From Dromaius novaehollandiae (lineage: Eukaryota; Chordata; Aves; Casuariiformes; Dromaiidae), in the NCBI RefSeq assembly GCF_036370855.1, contig NC_088099.1, positions 155,280,517 to 155,344,516 of the forward strand: a DNA stretch of 64,000 nt, given 5' to 3'. Shown here piece after piece: positions 27,596-39,026 of this stretch (position 1 is the first letter of the stretch; each line of letters starts with the position of its first letter). The notes under the pieces were generated by a model. The model was not told the origin of the DNA, did no database searches, and saw only the letters and a list, made by a program, of their open reading frames with translations. Both the position numbers and the translations under genes were made by a program.

Positions 27596-30500
27596 TCTAA
27601 TAAGGGAAGGGTTTTCAGTTTCCACTTAATCTCAGAATATATATCCACAATGTTTACACACCATAAGATATAAGATAAGTACATTATTTTCTGTCTCTTG
27701 GTCCTCTAAGCAATCAGTTCTTTCCATTCATTGCATAAACATCAACATATTATTTAATTATTTCTGAAGGTTTAAATACAGTTTATATCCTTTTCCATTT
27801 TTTAGTGATGCACATCTATTGCATGAATTGGAACTGTTGCAGTTACTGAGTTCAAGTAGTGTGGATTTCCATTTTAGCTCAGTTCAGCTCTTTTATGCTT
27901 AGAAAGAAAGAATGGAATTATGAAAAGAATTGATCTTTTTCTTGCGTTTTTGCATATTAATTTAAGTTTTAGGTTGAATATGCTAAATTTGCTCTTGCTT
28001 GGTTTGGGGGAAAAAAACAATAGAATTGCTTGCTTGACTTAAACTGAGTGGGTCTTCTCAGAAGAAGTTTAGCTTAACCTCTGGCTTTGAATCCAACAGA
28101 GTTTTGCAATTTTCCCATGTGAATGACCTAAAAGTGACAGTAGAGTATTCTCAGTTGGGGCTCCCTCAGCCTTTCCCGATAGAGCAGGGGGAAGTTACAC
28201 GTAGGATGAAACGCTTAAATGCATTTAGCCTCTCTCTGTCAGCCACAGCACAGCAAGCTCTGTAACTGTGGTGGCTCAGTGACCATGAGAGAGGAACAAA
28301 GTACCGCACCAAGCAGAGACAATTAACAAATAACAAAGTCAAACCTCTCTCTCTTGCCATATTCAAACAAATTGTGGCACCAAGTCTTTCTGAGCATGAA
28401 TGTTTTGGGCTGAGCAGCAAAATGAAGTGTTAACTACAGTTAACATGGAGAATATGAAATACTTAGGTTTACCTCTTGTAGTGCATTGATATTAGTTTAA
28501 TTAAGCATTTAAAAGGAAACCAAAATTTTGTCTCAAGGTAACATGGAAAAAGTGACCCACGAGCTGAAGAAATAATGGCTTAATCCGAGATTTTTTTTCC
28601 TGCTCCTGTCATAAGCAAGCAGATGCTCATTGTTTCCCTGGAGTTCCCTACTTCCTTCCAACAGTGAATAAGCATTGGTAAAGGAGCTCCCAGATCACTG
28701 CTCCCAGTGGTAACCCCTGTTTTCTACTCTAGCTAAAAATGTATCTCCAGGAAGCAGATAGCTAATCTGCTACTTTTTCATGTTGTCTGTGGCTCCTTAC
28801 CACTGATGGAGTTTCAGCAGTGTGAAGAAAGACATTGGTATAGGTTAGGTTGTGGAGTCCCATCATTCCCTTACACTTTCAATAAACGAAATAAAACTCC
28901 AAAGTAAGATATTAGAGCCTACAACACCAGTCCAAGCAAGATTAGAATCAGGCTTCCACTGAAAGATTAAATTTCTATTTACACAGAAATTCACAAAGAA
29001 AAGAGGAACTAAAACAAGTACAGAAAAAAAAAAGTCTGTGGAGGCTAGACTGAAACCAGACAGATTAGCATAGCCCAGAAAGTCTTTGGGCAATCAGGTG
29101 CCTGTCTCCGCGGGCTCAGAATTCCCCTTCACACAACCGGCAAATGCTTGTCTGGGAATGATAAGTGAAAAGCCAGTGGATCTGCAATCTGAGCTTCCAC
29201 AAGACTTTCTCTGGTTATTGCTCAGCGTTAGAGTCAGGGGATTAAAATGGCTCCGAGACAGGATGCCGAATGGCTGGGCTGGCTCCCAGTGGCTGCGGTT
29301 ATTGCTCGGGTAATCCTGCACGGTATAGCTGAAGTAAAATTGAATTGGATTCATTCCTCCTCGGCCCATCTTTCCAGAAGCAAGAAGATTTTCTTACTCC
29401 AAATAAACATCAAAACAGCATTTTTCATTATAATTCTCTGTCTGAAGACTGTAGCTGTCATATGAAAAGTATTTCCTTTAGTAGCAATAAGTACCTATGC
29501 TGGCAGTGGTACAGACTGACTATTTTACTGCCTGTGGCAAATTCCTTTTTAGGGGGTGGTTCTTTTCTTCAGAGCATTTGCACATCTTGCAGAAGTATGT
29601 AAGCCTTGGACATGCAAAGAATACTGGATACGAACCTTAAATTGTAATAGAAAAGATACTTAATAAGCAAAGCTGCTTTTTTGCTCAACAGGGAGCTAAA
29701 GATTGCCTTCTACTTTAGCTAGTGAGCTGTTCTACTGATGTCAGAAGTGACACCACACCATAAATCAGATGTCATCCCACAGAGGGCAGTTCTAAAACAT
29801 CCATTGTAAATAAGTGTTTTCTCATCTATTTTGGGTTTCACTCATGGAAAGGATTGCTTGGTTTCAAAGTCTGGGTGGGGAGAAGGGAGGGGAAGATTTA
29901 ATTCATGGCATAGGATAAGAACAGAGCTAGATGCTGCACCACATAAGATTCAATACTGAATCTGTGTTCTTGAGAGCCTGAATTAGGTACATTCATGCAG
30001 ATCTACTAACAGCTATATCACAAATGAGTCTAAACTCACCCTTCTTGCAGTGTGTCTTTAATCATAAGAAAACATAAAGTTCTTCTTTCCTCTGACCTTC
30101 CTCTTGCTTTCCCGTATCTATAGCTTTCTTCTTCCTGTCTGAAAAAAGCAACTCTCCTACTTCTTTGTATTGGTGCTGTGTATTGAGCCATCAGTATCAG
30201 TGAGTCAGCATCCTTTCCCAGCAGATTCAATGCTTGGGATTTTTCAGGCAAACACTGCCAGCTTGTTATGTCTCAGTGGGAATTTTTTTGGAAAACACCT
30301 TACATTTGGAACATGAAAAAACACTGCTGAGCATTATGTAGATGATGGCCAAGGACCCATTATCTCCAAGGATAACTTACCAAGAAGGTAGTAAACTGCA
30401 CAGGAGGTGGGGAAATTACTCCAAGCCTCCCTCCAGTGTTGACAAGAGGCTCCCTCCATGCATCTCTGAATTCAGCCTATTGAACCTTAACTTCCTCCAG

Positions 30501-33500
30501 AGCAAAAGTGAATATCTCCAGGGTCCAATTTTAAATTCAGTGTTCCCCTACAAAAGAGGAACACAGGTGGCTATTAAAGAATTGTAGGAATTCTTCTTAC
30601 TGTTATTATTAGAATTGTAATTATTTTAATATACAGTTTAAGTTGCCAACTTTGGAAGCATATAGTTATTTCTACCATTAAACTTTCCCTGGGAATTGTG
30701 TCTCTGAGGCTGACAGCAAACCCAGGAAATTGCTGATTAAGTATTTTCAGTGCTGAATGGGCCTGTCAGGATTTTAGCTGTAAGTAAGACTCACCAGGCA
30801 ACAGGACTGACCATTTCTGTGTCAGATTTATTGTTGCTGCAGCAAAACTGGAGCATATGTCTTATAATATCTGAACCGCGGAAGAGATGATGATTCTCCC
30901 TAGGATCGTATTTTCTTGGCTCACAGGTCTTACTAGTCATTACCCTTCATATAACCCAGGTTTTTTGGTTGTCACATTCTTTTTAGCCTGTATTCTGTGG
31001 GTGTTCTAGTTTGTCCTATACCCTTTAGAATTACATTGTGGGATATTGCAATAACCACCCTCTTACAGGGGTGTCAGAGCGAGAAGGAAGATTTGTGTGG
31101 GAATAGGTGCAATTTCTGCAATTTCAAAGCTGCTTGTTAATACAGCATAGCACAAAGCAAAAGCACAGTGCTCATCACCCATCATGAGCCACTGATAGAG
31201 CCTTTACATTGACAAAGTACATCAAATATGTTTGGTTATTTAAGGTGTGGTGGCTCTGGGGCTAAACCAACAGCTCCCTGACAGAGCTAGCATTGCTCCT
31301 TGAAGCATCAGTTTGTGTCTTGAAAACTTTCCGCATCGTGACAGGAGGATGATGGCATGGCTGGATGGGAAAAAGGTCAAATGCAGTGTAACAGTAGAGT
31401 CATTTACAATCCCAGAGCGGACGAAGAAATTACATCAATAAACTGTTGATAGCAGGAAAGCAGAAACAGTGGTAATGGGACTCATCAGAAGTGTCATCAG
31501 AATGGTTTTAAAGGAACAAGGACTAAGCAAAGTGAAGCAGAACTGTGTTTCCCACTGAACAGTTTCTTTTTGAAATGCTTCTCTCTGTGCACATAGAAAT
31601 ACTTTGCTATTTGTTTAATTGAAGAGAACACTAAATTAATGGCAGCTGATTCTGAGTGTGAACTTACAATGAACACAAGCTTTTTGGTACTTCCTCAGGC
31701 AGAAGTCCTACATTTAAACCTCAGTCCTCATTAGAGACTTTGCCCAGTGCTCCTTGCTTAGTCTGTGAGATAAAGTCCCTGCCGAGTAGGCTGGTATGGT
31801 TTTGATGTGCCAGAATTCCACAGTATTACACTGAGATTAGTTTAGTCTAAGAACTTTCTGGAGTTATTCTGAGGTTCTTATGTTTAAAAGAAAGAGATCT
31901 TTTTCCCTTCATATTTAAAAGAACAAACAGCAAAGTGTTAGGTCTTACAATCCTTCCAGATTTGTGCAGCCATGTAAAACACCAATGTTCAGTCCCCTGC
32001 TCCAAAATCTTAAGCTGGTTATATAAGAACTCCTGTGAGTTGAATAAAATTCACAGACGCCCTGGAACAGGATATATTGTATGTCAAAGTATCATTACTG
32101 AAAATGGATTACGTGGGGCAGTTTCAAGTTTACTGTCACATTAGGGGTACAGAATTAGCTACAGAACTGACTGTCTACTCTGGCAGCTAAATGAATCCAT
32201 CGCTTCTAGCATGAAAGATGTTTTTCTCCCCTCTGAAGAACTGCTGGCTCCCCAGGGTCTCTGGAATAAGATTTTGGCATTTTGCTTTTTTTAAATTTTA
32301 TTTTAGATAGACCTGATGTCCACTGAGTTCCACAGAGTCACTCTAGATTTACACAGACACAGATTGCAGGGAGATCAAGTCCATAAACTCCTTCAAATGG
32401 CCCCTATGGCACCCAGCCCAGCTGTGCCAGCCACCACATCCCACTCTCCATATGCCATTGCTGTAACTTTCATCTGGAGCCATGGGGACAAGCTACTGTC
32501 CAGGAGGCGCAGAGCATCTCTGATCCATGCACGCCTCCCCATGTGCCCACCTTCACCAAGGGATGCTGCTGGACTCACTCTGTGCTAGCCAGATGTGCTC
32601 CAACAGCCCCTGTCCCACAGGGGCAGCCACCCACCCTGAGCTCCTGGGGCTGATGGGACCAAAAGCCACGCTCGGGAGGGCACCATCACCACACAGTTGC
32701 TTTCCTGCAAGGCCAAGAGTTTTGCAGGTCCCATTCCTGGCTCCCCATGCTGGGTATGCCTTTATTTCTATGCCTGTTTAACACAAATGCTGTTTCTGGG
32801 GTGGCCCTGTTCAGTAGGAAGGTGAAGGCTGGCGCATCCCATGCTGTCCCCAGCCCGCACCAGGGCACTTCCCTGCAGCCTGTGGGCATGGCCCAGGAGG
32901 GGGAGAGGGAATTAACCCCTACTCCCTCCTTCCTGTCTGAGTGCTTTTGGCATTTGGAGGTGGGCACTAGCAGCCCCAGATGTGGCAGGAAAGTGAGGCA
33001 ATTCCTGCACCCAAAGGGATCGCTTGGATGCCTCATCCCACCGGGAGTATTGGGCCACAAGTCCAGCTTTCACAGGGATGCCTAAGCCAGTAGCAGGGCT
33101 GCTGAGGGAGGGACCAGGGTTTCGACACATAGTCCATCTGCAGCGAGTCCCTCAGCAAGGCTGGGCATCCCTGTGGGTATCCAGATTTATGGGGGACCTG
33201 GACCAGGTGCAGAGCCTGGGAGAGTGACTGTGATCACCGCTCCGCAGCTGGGCATCTAACAGCTTTGGTGCTACCATCGCTTATCTGCAAGCATGCTCTG
33301 TCAGTGTAAAATTAGGTCTTGGTCATTAGCTGTCAGAGAAATCTCTTTCTTCCAAAGAGGATATATTTGCTGTCAGTATCCCAGTTTCTGTGATTGTTTC
33401 AAGAGAGTCTGATTTTGAGGCAAAAAGTGTAATTTCCTCTCATGGTTCCTGCAACTTCCTGAGGTTTCAGTGTTGATGTTCTCGGACTTTCAAAACACTT

Positions 33501-35039
33501 CAACAGCAGTGACAGCCCGTTCCTCGCATCCCTGCTCCAGCTTCCAAACCCACACCACATCTGCCTCACTTCACCTGCCTGCCAGCCACTCTGCAGCTTA
33601 TTTTGTTGCAATTAAAAACATCCTTCCTCAAGCACTCACCCATCTCCTGGGCTTGGACACGCTTCCTGAAAACAGGTTTCCGTCTTTCTGACCAGGCTTC
33701 TGCAAGCTGTGAGGTATTTGCACACCTTGATCTTTGACTTCTCTCTCTCCTCTTCAAAGGAAAACAAAATTCTGACCCATTTTTTTACTGACATTGACTT
33801 TCCACTGCATTAGGTGGGAGTAATCATCTCTTAGGATCTATTATTTCACTCATCTTAAGTATCATAGACCCAGCTAAGGCACAATACAAATACCAAGCCA
33901 TCAATACTATTAATAGAAATAAATCCATGTTTGTGTGCTGACAAAATTTTGCACACTCAGAATGATATATGTCTTAGTTGCTGGTAAGCTTATTTATTTA
34001 GAAGTGAATGAAGACTTTCTTTCTTAGATTAAGAAAAAAAGAAAATATTTTCTAGAACATGCTGTATTCACAGTTATTGAACCACACCCTGTCCTCTTCA
34101 TATATGAAATATTGCCAAAGCCACAATCTTTCATCATGTGGTTCCTTTTAAATAACCTCCTAGGTACTAAAGGTCAGGATGATTTAAAAAAAATAACCTG
34201 TTAGCATGAAAGAACTTTTTTTAAATATGAAAAAACAAACAGAAGAATCCTACGCAAACTTGCCATAAATATAAGACATGAGGATGATAAGTGGAATAAA
34301 CTACTTTTGCGTTGCAATCACCTGTTTTGCTTTGTCTCAAGCTTTGTTCAGACTAAAACTCTAATATAAAAATAGAATTATGAAATTCATTACAATTATG
34401 AACCCATTGCTGTAGCCCTCGCCCATGGATTTGTCCTTTGAATCCACTGGAAGTATTCTCCAGGACTACAGGGAAGCCACAGGACTATTCTCCTGTCCTC
34501 CAGGACTACAGTGTCAGCTTTGTAGGTATTTTTATCTCCTCGCTACTCAGCTCCTTGCCAATATTGGTTCTACCATCTAGTTAAGGTGAAGGAATAAAAA
34601 AAAGTAAAACTCTTCTCTCAGTTATTCTCCCCCAAATTATTTTGCTTTTCCACATTATTTCAAAGAAATATTTTGGAGGATAGGTATTTCCCACATGCAA
34701 CATTTTTCCAAAATTTAGTAATTTTTGATAATCTGAAAAAACCCCCAAGTATTTACTTATTTCTGAGGCTCAGTCCTGAACTACTTTAGGGCTCAGAAGT
34801 CATACACACTTCAAAGGTGATTTGCAAGGGGAGCAGTTGGCTCTGCCTCGGAGGTGGCAACGACCTGCGCCAGGTCACGCAGGATGGGCACCTGAAGGCA
34901 ATTAATGGTCGTGGTTGCTCTGCAGCAGAGTATATTACTGATTGGTAATTTTACTATGAAAGCATCAACGAGTCCGTCAGGGACCAGGAAAGTATTATGT
35001 CTGGCGATGTGCACAGCATAAGAGAGATGAAACTAGATC

Positions 35040-36130
35040 GGCCCGGGGTTTCGGCAGCGGCCGGGTGGGACAGGGGTGTGGGGCCACCACGAGTGGGAAG
35101 GGACGTCCCTTGCTGTGGCGGGGAGGAGAGCGGGGAGGAGAGCGACTGGACCGCCCCACGCAGGCCGGGGGACGGCTGGACACAACGCCAGCAGCCAGTG
35201 CGGCGGGGGCACTGCCGGGCAGGAGCAGGGAGGCCTCTGGGATGGTGGAGGCGCAGCAGGGAAACGGCATGTGGGAGCGGGAGGGAGGTGGCATGAGGGG
35301 ACACCCTCAGGGACATGGCAGCAGGAGGAGCCCCACAAGCGGGGAAGGGGTGAGCATGAAGGATGGGGAGGAGGTGGGAGAGCAGCAGCTGAGTGGTTGC
35401 CGGGAGGTAACACAACCTCAGGACATGATGAGCAGGAGCGGACATGGCTGCTCATCCAGGTGGAGGCCCTGCCTCCCTAGGCGCAATGTTCTCCCACATC
35501 TTCAGGTCCACAGTGTGCTGGAGCGGGAGGCAGAGAGCAGCAGTGGCCCTGCCATCACCACCGGGTACCAGAGGTCCTCAGGGTAGAGCTCAACCAGGGA
35601 GAAGCCGACACGGTGGGGCCATCACCGCCCTACCTGGAGGCAGCGACCTCATCTCTCCTCCCTTTCCGCCCGCGGGCTGCCGGCACGGTGGCCTCCCCTC
35701 AGCTCACCCCAAAGCCGGGCCGAGGCGCAGGCAGGTGCTGGCAGGCAGCTCGGGGTGCCCGGGGGCGGCAGCCCCGCTCGCGCCGCCCTCGCCCGGTTTT
35801 CCCCAGCGGCCTCCCCTCCCCGCCGGCGGCACTTCCTCAGAGCAGGGCCCTCTCCCATGCCTGCGCCCTCCTGCCGGCTTTCCTTAGAAAACAAACAACC
35901 CCCAAACCCACGTTTTTATTTTATTTTTTTCCAAGCAATCCTCCCACTTTCTGTTTGCCTCACCTCTCCCTCATTATATGGGTCTCGCTTTTGTTTGTCT
36001 AGGCTATTTTGGGCGGCAGGCGCGTTGGGGAAGGCAGCGCGGCGCAGGCATTGTCTGTGCGCGAGTCCTCCCAGCCGAGCGGAGCTCAGGTGATAAATCA
36101 GGCAGAAACCGACCCAGCAGTGCCAGCCGG
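35040..36130. promoter_or_regulatory. CpG island with no recognised gene
   Basis: GC-rich, CpG-rich blocks at 35040-35300, 35590-35880 and 36010-36090 stand out from AT-rich flanks. They are densest around 35660-35850. Long frames on both strands are a by-product of few stop codons and have no domain I know. A donor-like GGG|GTGAGC on the minus strand (35707-35702) could end a non-coding first exon. In other amniotes SAMD12 lies on this side of TNFRSF11B and is transcribed the same way, so an upstream exon or promoter of it, a lncRNA promoter, or an enhancer are all open. No SAM-domain sequence was found in the window. Confidence 0.65.
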
Positions 36131-36134
36131 CTGG

Positions 36135-36145
36135 GCTGAGTCAGC
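36135..36145. promoter_or_regulatory. Palindromic AP-1/MARE-type site GCTGAGTCAGC
   Basis: An exact 11-base palindrome with the AP-1 core TGAGTCA extended by GC on both sides, which is the inner part of the Maf recognition element TGCTGAGTCAGCA. The outermost T and A are replaced. It sits at the edge of the CpG island, next to TTTAAAAGGTATAA. Binding is inferred. Confidence 0.5.
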
Positions 36146-36193
36146 TTTAAAAGGTATAATTCATTAAACAGCCGCAACCTAGTGTTTAGGAAG

Positions 36194-36211
36194 AAAAAAA
36201 AAAAAAAAAAA
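36194..36211 (+). repeat. A18 tract
   Basis: Eighteen consecutive A residues. No retroposed gene or repeat tail was recognised immediately 5' of it. Confidence 0.95.
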
Positions 36212-37899
36212 CCCGCCCTATCTTAAAAGGCACAAATAATAGTTTAATGCTAAATTTTCAGAGAAAATCCAGTAAAGGCGGTACTCGCCTGGAGTTAAGT
36301 ATAGCATATCAGTATAGTAGTTACAGCACACCTAACTACTCTGTGGCTCTGACCATCCCCTTCAGTATTGTCGCTCATGAAGGACCACAGACATTTACAA
36401 TGTTATTTATAATGAGAGTTGCATATAATTGCCATATGGAAGTGAAAATACATCCATTGAAAAGGTGAAAGCACTACGGAGTAATAAGCAAGAAGCAACT
36501 GCGCTTTCCACTATCCAATTAACTCTGTTAAACTGATTCCATTTACGTAATTTTTAACCATATTGCTATTTGATACTACACTGCCAGTTGCTAAAGAGTT
36601 GTATTTAAGGGACTTCATTTAGAAAGGATTAGGATGAAAATGTTTATAAGAGGTGTGTGGGATTCCTCTTCATACTGCTGCCAGTAAGATGATTATTCTA
36701 ATTTTATATAACATCCCAAACACCTAGCAGCATCATGGAAAGATCTGAGCTCTGCTTTCCAAATTTGCAACTCTGTTGTGATCACCTTTCAAACTCTTTA
36801 ACCATACTTTAAACCAGTTTTTCTTGTGAAAGTATGAGAGTGATTTAACATGAATCAACACAAAAGTAGATTTTTTTGTATGTGTTCAGCACCATTTTTT
36901 AAAGCTACACTGATAAAGGCGATTCTAATTTATAGCATGTGAAATATAGAAGGGAGTGTAGTCCTGTGTACTTGCACTTCGATGCAAAAAGTGATGTGAG
37001 ATTCCAGGGAAAATAAAAACCAAGATTTTTTAAAGCAGTATGTCCTGTTTGTACTCTCTGCAAGGACACTGCTTTTTATGTTTATTTTCAAACCTATCAT
37101 ACCTAACAGGAAGCTTTCTCATTTTTCGCTTAAGATCCTCTCATCTGTAACACAGGAATATTTGTCATTTAAAGCTAAATGCAGATAGCTTTTCTTTTCC
37201 CCTTCCCCAGAGGAAAAAATATATCGAATACCCCAGGTCTGTACGGGTAGTTTAAAGAAAAAAGAAAAAAAATCCCATGAGTGCAGTCTGTCTCTCTAGA
37301 CACCCAGTGCCCAGGCTCATGGTGTGAATGATCAGTGACCCTTATCATTATTTGACCTTTCAGCAACGGCCTCAATGTTTGTAACACTCTCTTTCCCCTT
37401 GTTCTGGGCCCATCTCTCTGCAGATGCCTCACTCTGCAGCTGAGGGCACTGGATAGTGATTTTTTTTTTCAGTGTGACCTCTCTGTGCTCCCTTCCTTTA
37501 AACACAGTGGCAATATATGAGGCATTCCAAGCCCGGCGAGGCCAGTGCATCATCTTTCCTCCATGAAATTACAAGCTGTGGTTAGGGCAAAGGTTGCAAG
37601 CTCTCCAAGAATGACACCGGGCCAGCAATGACACTGGGCCAGACACATCTCTGGAGTTGTAGCTGGTTGCAGCACATCTGGCTGTGCCCTATCAGCAGGA
37701 ATCTTTCATACTTTTTACGTTCTTTGACACCTGCACAGTGACCGTGACAATCCAGTGTCGGTCAATATTTACTTGACCCACGTATTAACTACTAGACCAG
37801 GCAGGGCATAGTAGACAGCCAAGCCCAAGATAAGCAGCAAAATCCGTGCAGCTTGTCTTTGCTGTTCCTGCCCATTTCAGAGTCGAGAGTAAAACACCA
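36212..37899. other. Intergenic, between the orphan CpG island and the TNFRSF11B 3' end
   Basis: AT-rich; no exon seen. An AATAAA on the minus strand at 37086-37081 is the only feature that could extend the TNFRSF11B transcript. Confidence 0.65.
37610..37643 (+). repeat. Tandem 17-bp duplication
   Basis: AATGACACCGGGCCAGC at 37610-37626 is followed directly by AATGACACTGGGCCAGA at 37627-37643, two mismatches. Confidence 0.85.
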
Positions 37900-38637
37900 G
37901 TCAAAAAGTAAACTGAAAAATTTAATTGTTTTATAAAATAGGATTATGAAATTCTATGTAAAAATCCAGCTTCTTAAATATGGTACATTCACTTTCTCAC
38001 AGAATATTTAAATATTCAGGTCACTTATGCTATATTTTCACCGTATTTGAGTTAAAATCATTGGATAAATTAAAACATCCCTACCAAAAGATACCACAAC
38101 TTATACAGATAAAACTAAGCAATTATACTTTTCAAATATACAATGTAAAGAAATTAAGAACTTTTAGAGCATGCTACAAAATTTTGCCAGAAAAATATAT
38201 GAGATCATTTTTGTTTAACTAGAATATATACAGTGTGCTTTTCATTTCTCTTCCTAAAATTCAGTCTCATACAATTTCCATTTAACTTAATAAATATGTA
38301 CAACAAAAATGTTTATACCTTAAAGAATATAAATAGCAAATACTGTATTAGAGCCTGGTCCAGCATTCTTTTCTCATCTAGTGACTATAGTGGGGCGTTT
38401 CAATTCTGAATGTGCAAAAATACAGAATCAGGCTCTTAGTGTTACCAACAGGTTAATAGCTTTTACAAAAGTGATTTTATAAAAAAACTCCAAGAACACT
38501 GCAAAAGACTTAGAGCTATTCCAGTCAGGCATTTCTATAAATAGTAAGACATAATGTAGGGAAACAATGTTCCAGTTTAATTACTGCTGGCAGTAATTAG
38601 GGAAAAATAGTCAGTGGAGAATGAAAAGTATTTTGAA
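37900..38637 (-). other. TNFRSF11B: Probable TNFRSF11B 3' untranslated region
   Basis: Very AT-rich DNA directly after the stop codon, about 740 nt long. Read on the minus strand it holds at least six ATTTA pentamers (plus-strand TAAAT at 37975, 38009, 38066, 38291, 38330 and 38538), a pattern associated with mRNA-turnover control. The far end is set by an ATTAAA signal at 37926-37921, followed by T-rich and GT-rich sequence (GACTGGTGTTTT). I see no AATAAA on this strand between the stop codon and that point. The cleavage site is an estimate. Confidence 0.6.
37921..37926 (-). terminator. ATTAAA polyadenylation signal, probable end of TNFRSF11B mRNA
   Basis: Plus-strand TTTAAT reads ATTAAA on the coding strand, the commonest variant of the poly(A) hexamer. 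A GT/T-rich stretch follows within about 45 bases, as expected downstream of a cleavage site. A second ATTAAA at 38581-38576 lies only about 57 nt after the stop and is less likely to be the main site. An AATAAA at 37086-37081 could serve a longer form. Confidence 0.5.
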
Positions 38638-39026
38638 TTAGACACATCTTACTTTCACTGATTTAACTTGGTTCCCTATCATTTCTAAAAACAGTTTCTG
38701 GTATAATCTATACATTGTAAATCTGTGAAGAAACTTTATCACCTTCTTCAGACTTTGGATGGTCGTTTTTGGAAAGTGGTATGTTTTCAAGTGCTTCAGT
38801 CCATACATTAAACCTTTAATGGTGTCTTGGTCTCCATTCTTTATTCTCCACAGATTGAGCAGCTTCAGAATTTGTTCTGTAGGTTGACACAGTTTCATTG
38901 TGCGCTCAATATCTTCTTTTCCCACTTTCTTGCCTGGTAAGCTTGCCATCAGTGTGTTGAGATGTTCAAAAGTGAGATTAGGGTGGCCAATATGTTTTAA
39001 GACACTATTTTCGCACAGATCGATAT
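38638..39026 (-). CDS. TNFRSF11B: TNFRSF11B exon 5 coding part (second death-domain repeat, basic C-terminus)
   Basis: 389 nt encode residues 274-402 and the TAA stop at 38640-38638. The acceptor ...TTTATATAG precedes ATATCGATC. The exon begins DIDLCENSV and contains an NLT sequon at N290, LPGKKV, LWRIKNGDQDT, then lysine/arginine-rich helices, and ends VKVRCV. In the family the basic tail binds heparan sulfate and the near-terminal cysteine makes the disulfide-linked dimer; both sequence features are present here. Confidence 0.96.

Larger units (their letters stand above)
16142..35039. other. Intergenic desert, no gene seen
   Basis: About 19 kb with no recognisable exon. The block at about 32380-33240 is richer in GC but poor in CpG, and its open frames have no known domain. 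One MIR-like fossil and one short direct repeat are listed separately. At 34458-34470 and 34499-34511 the block TCCAGGACTACAG is duplicated. Confidence 0.65.

Noticed and set aside
32380..33240. GC-elevated block considered as a gene or CpG island
   Set aside because: CpG is not enriched and the open frames show no domain or splice structure.
34954..35887. Several 100-170 codon frames on both strands
   Set aside because: They overlap each other in a GC-rich island where stops are rare; Pro, Gly and Arg content mirrors base composition and no family is recognised.
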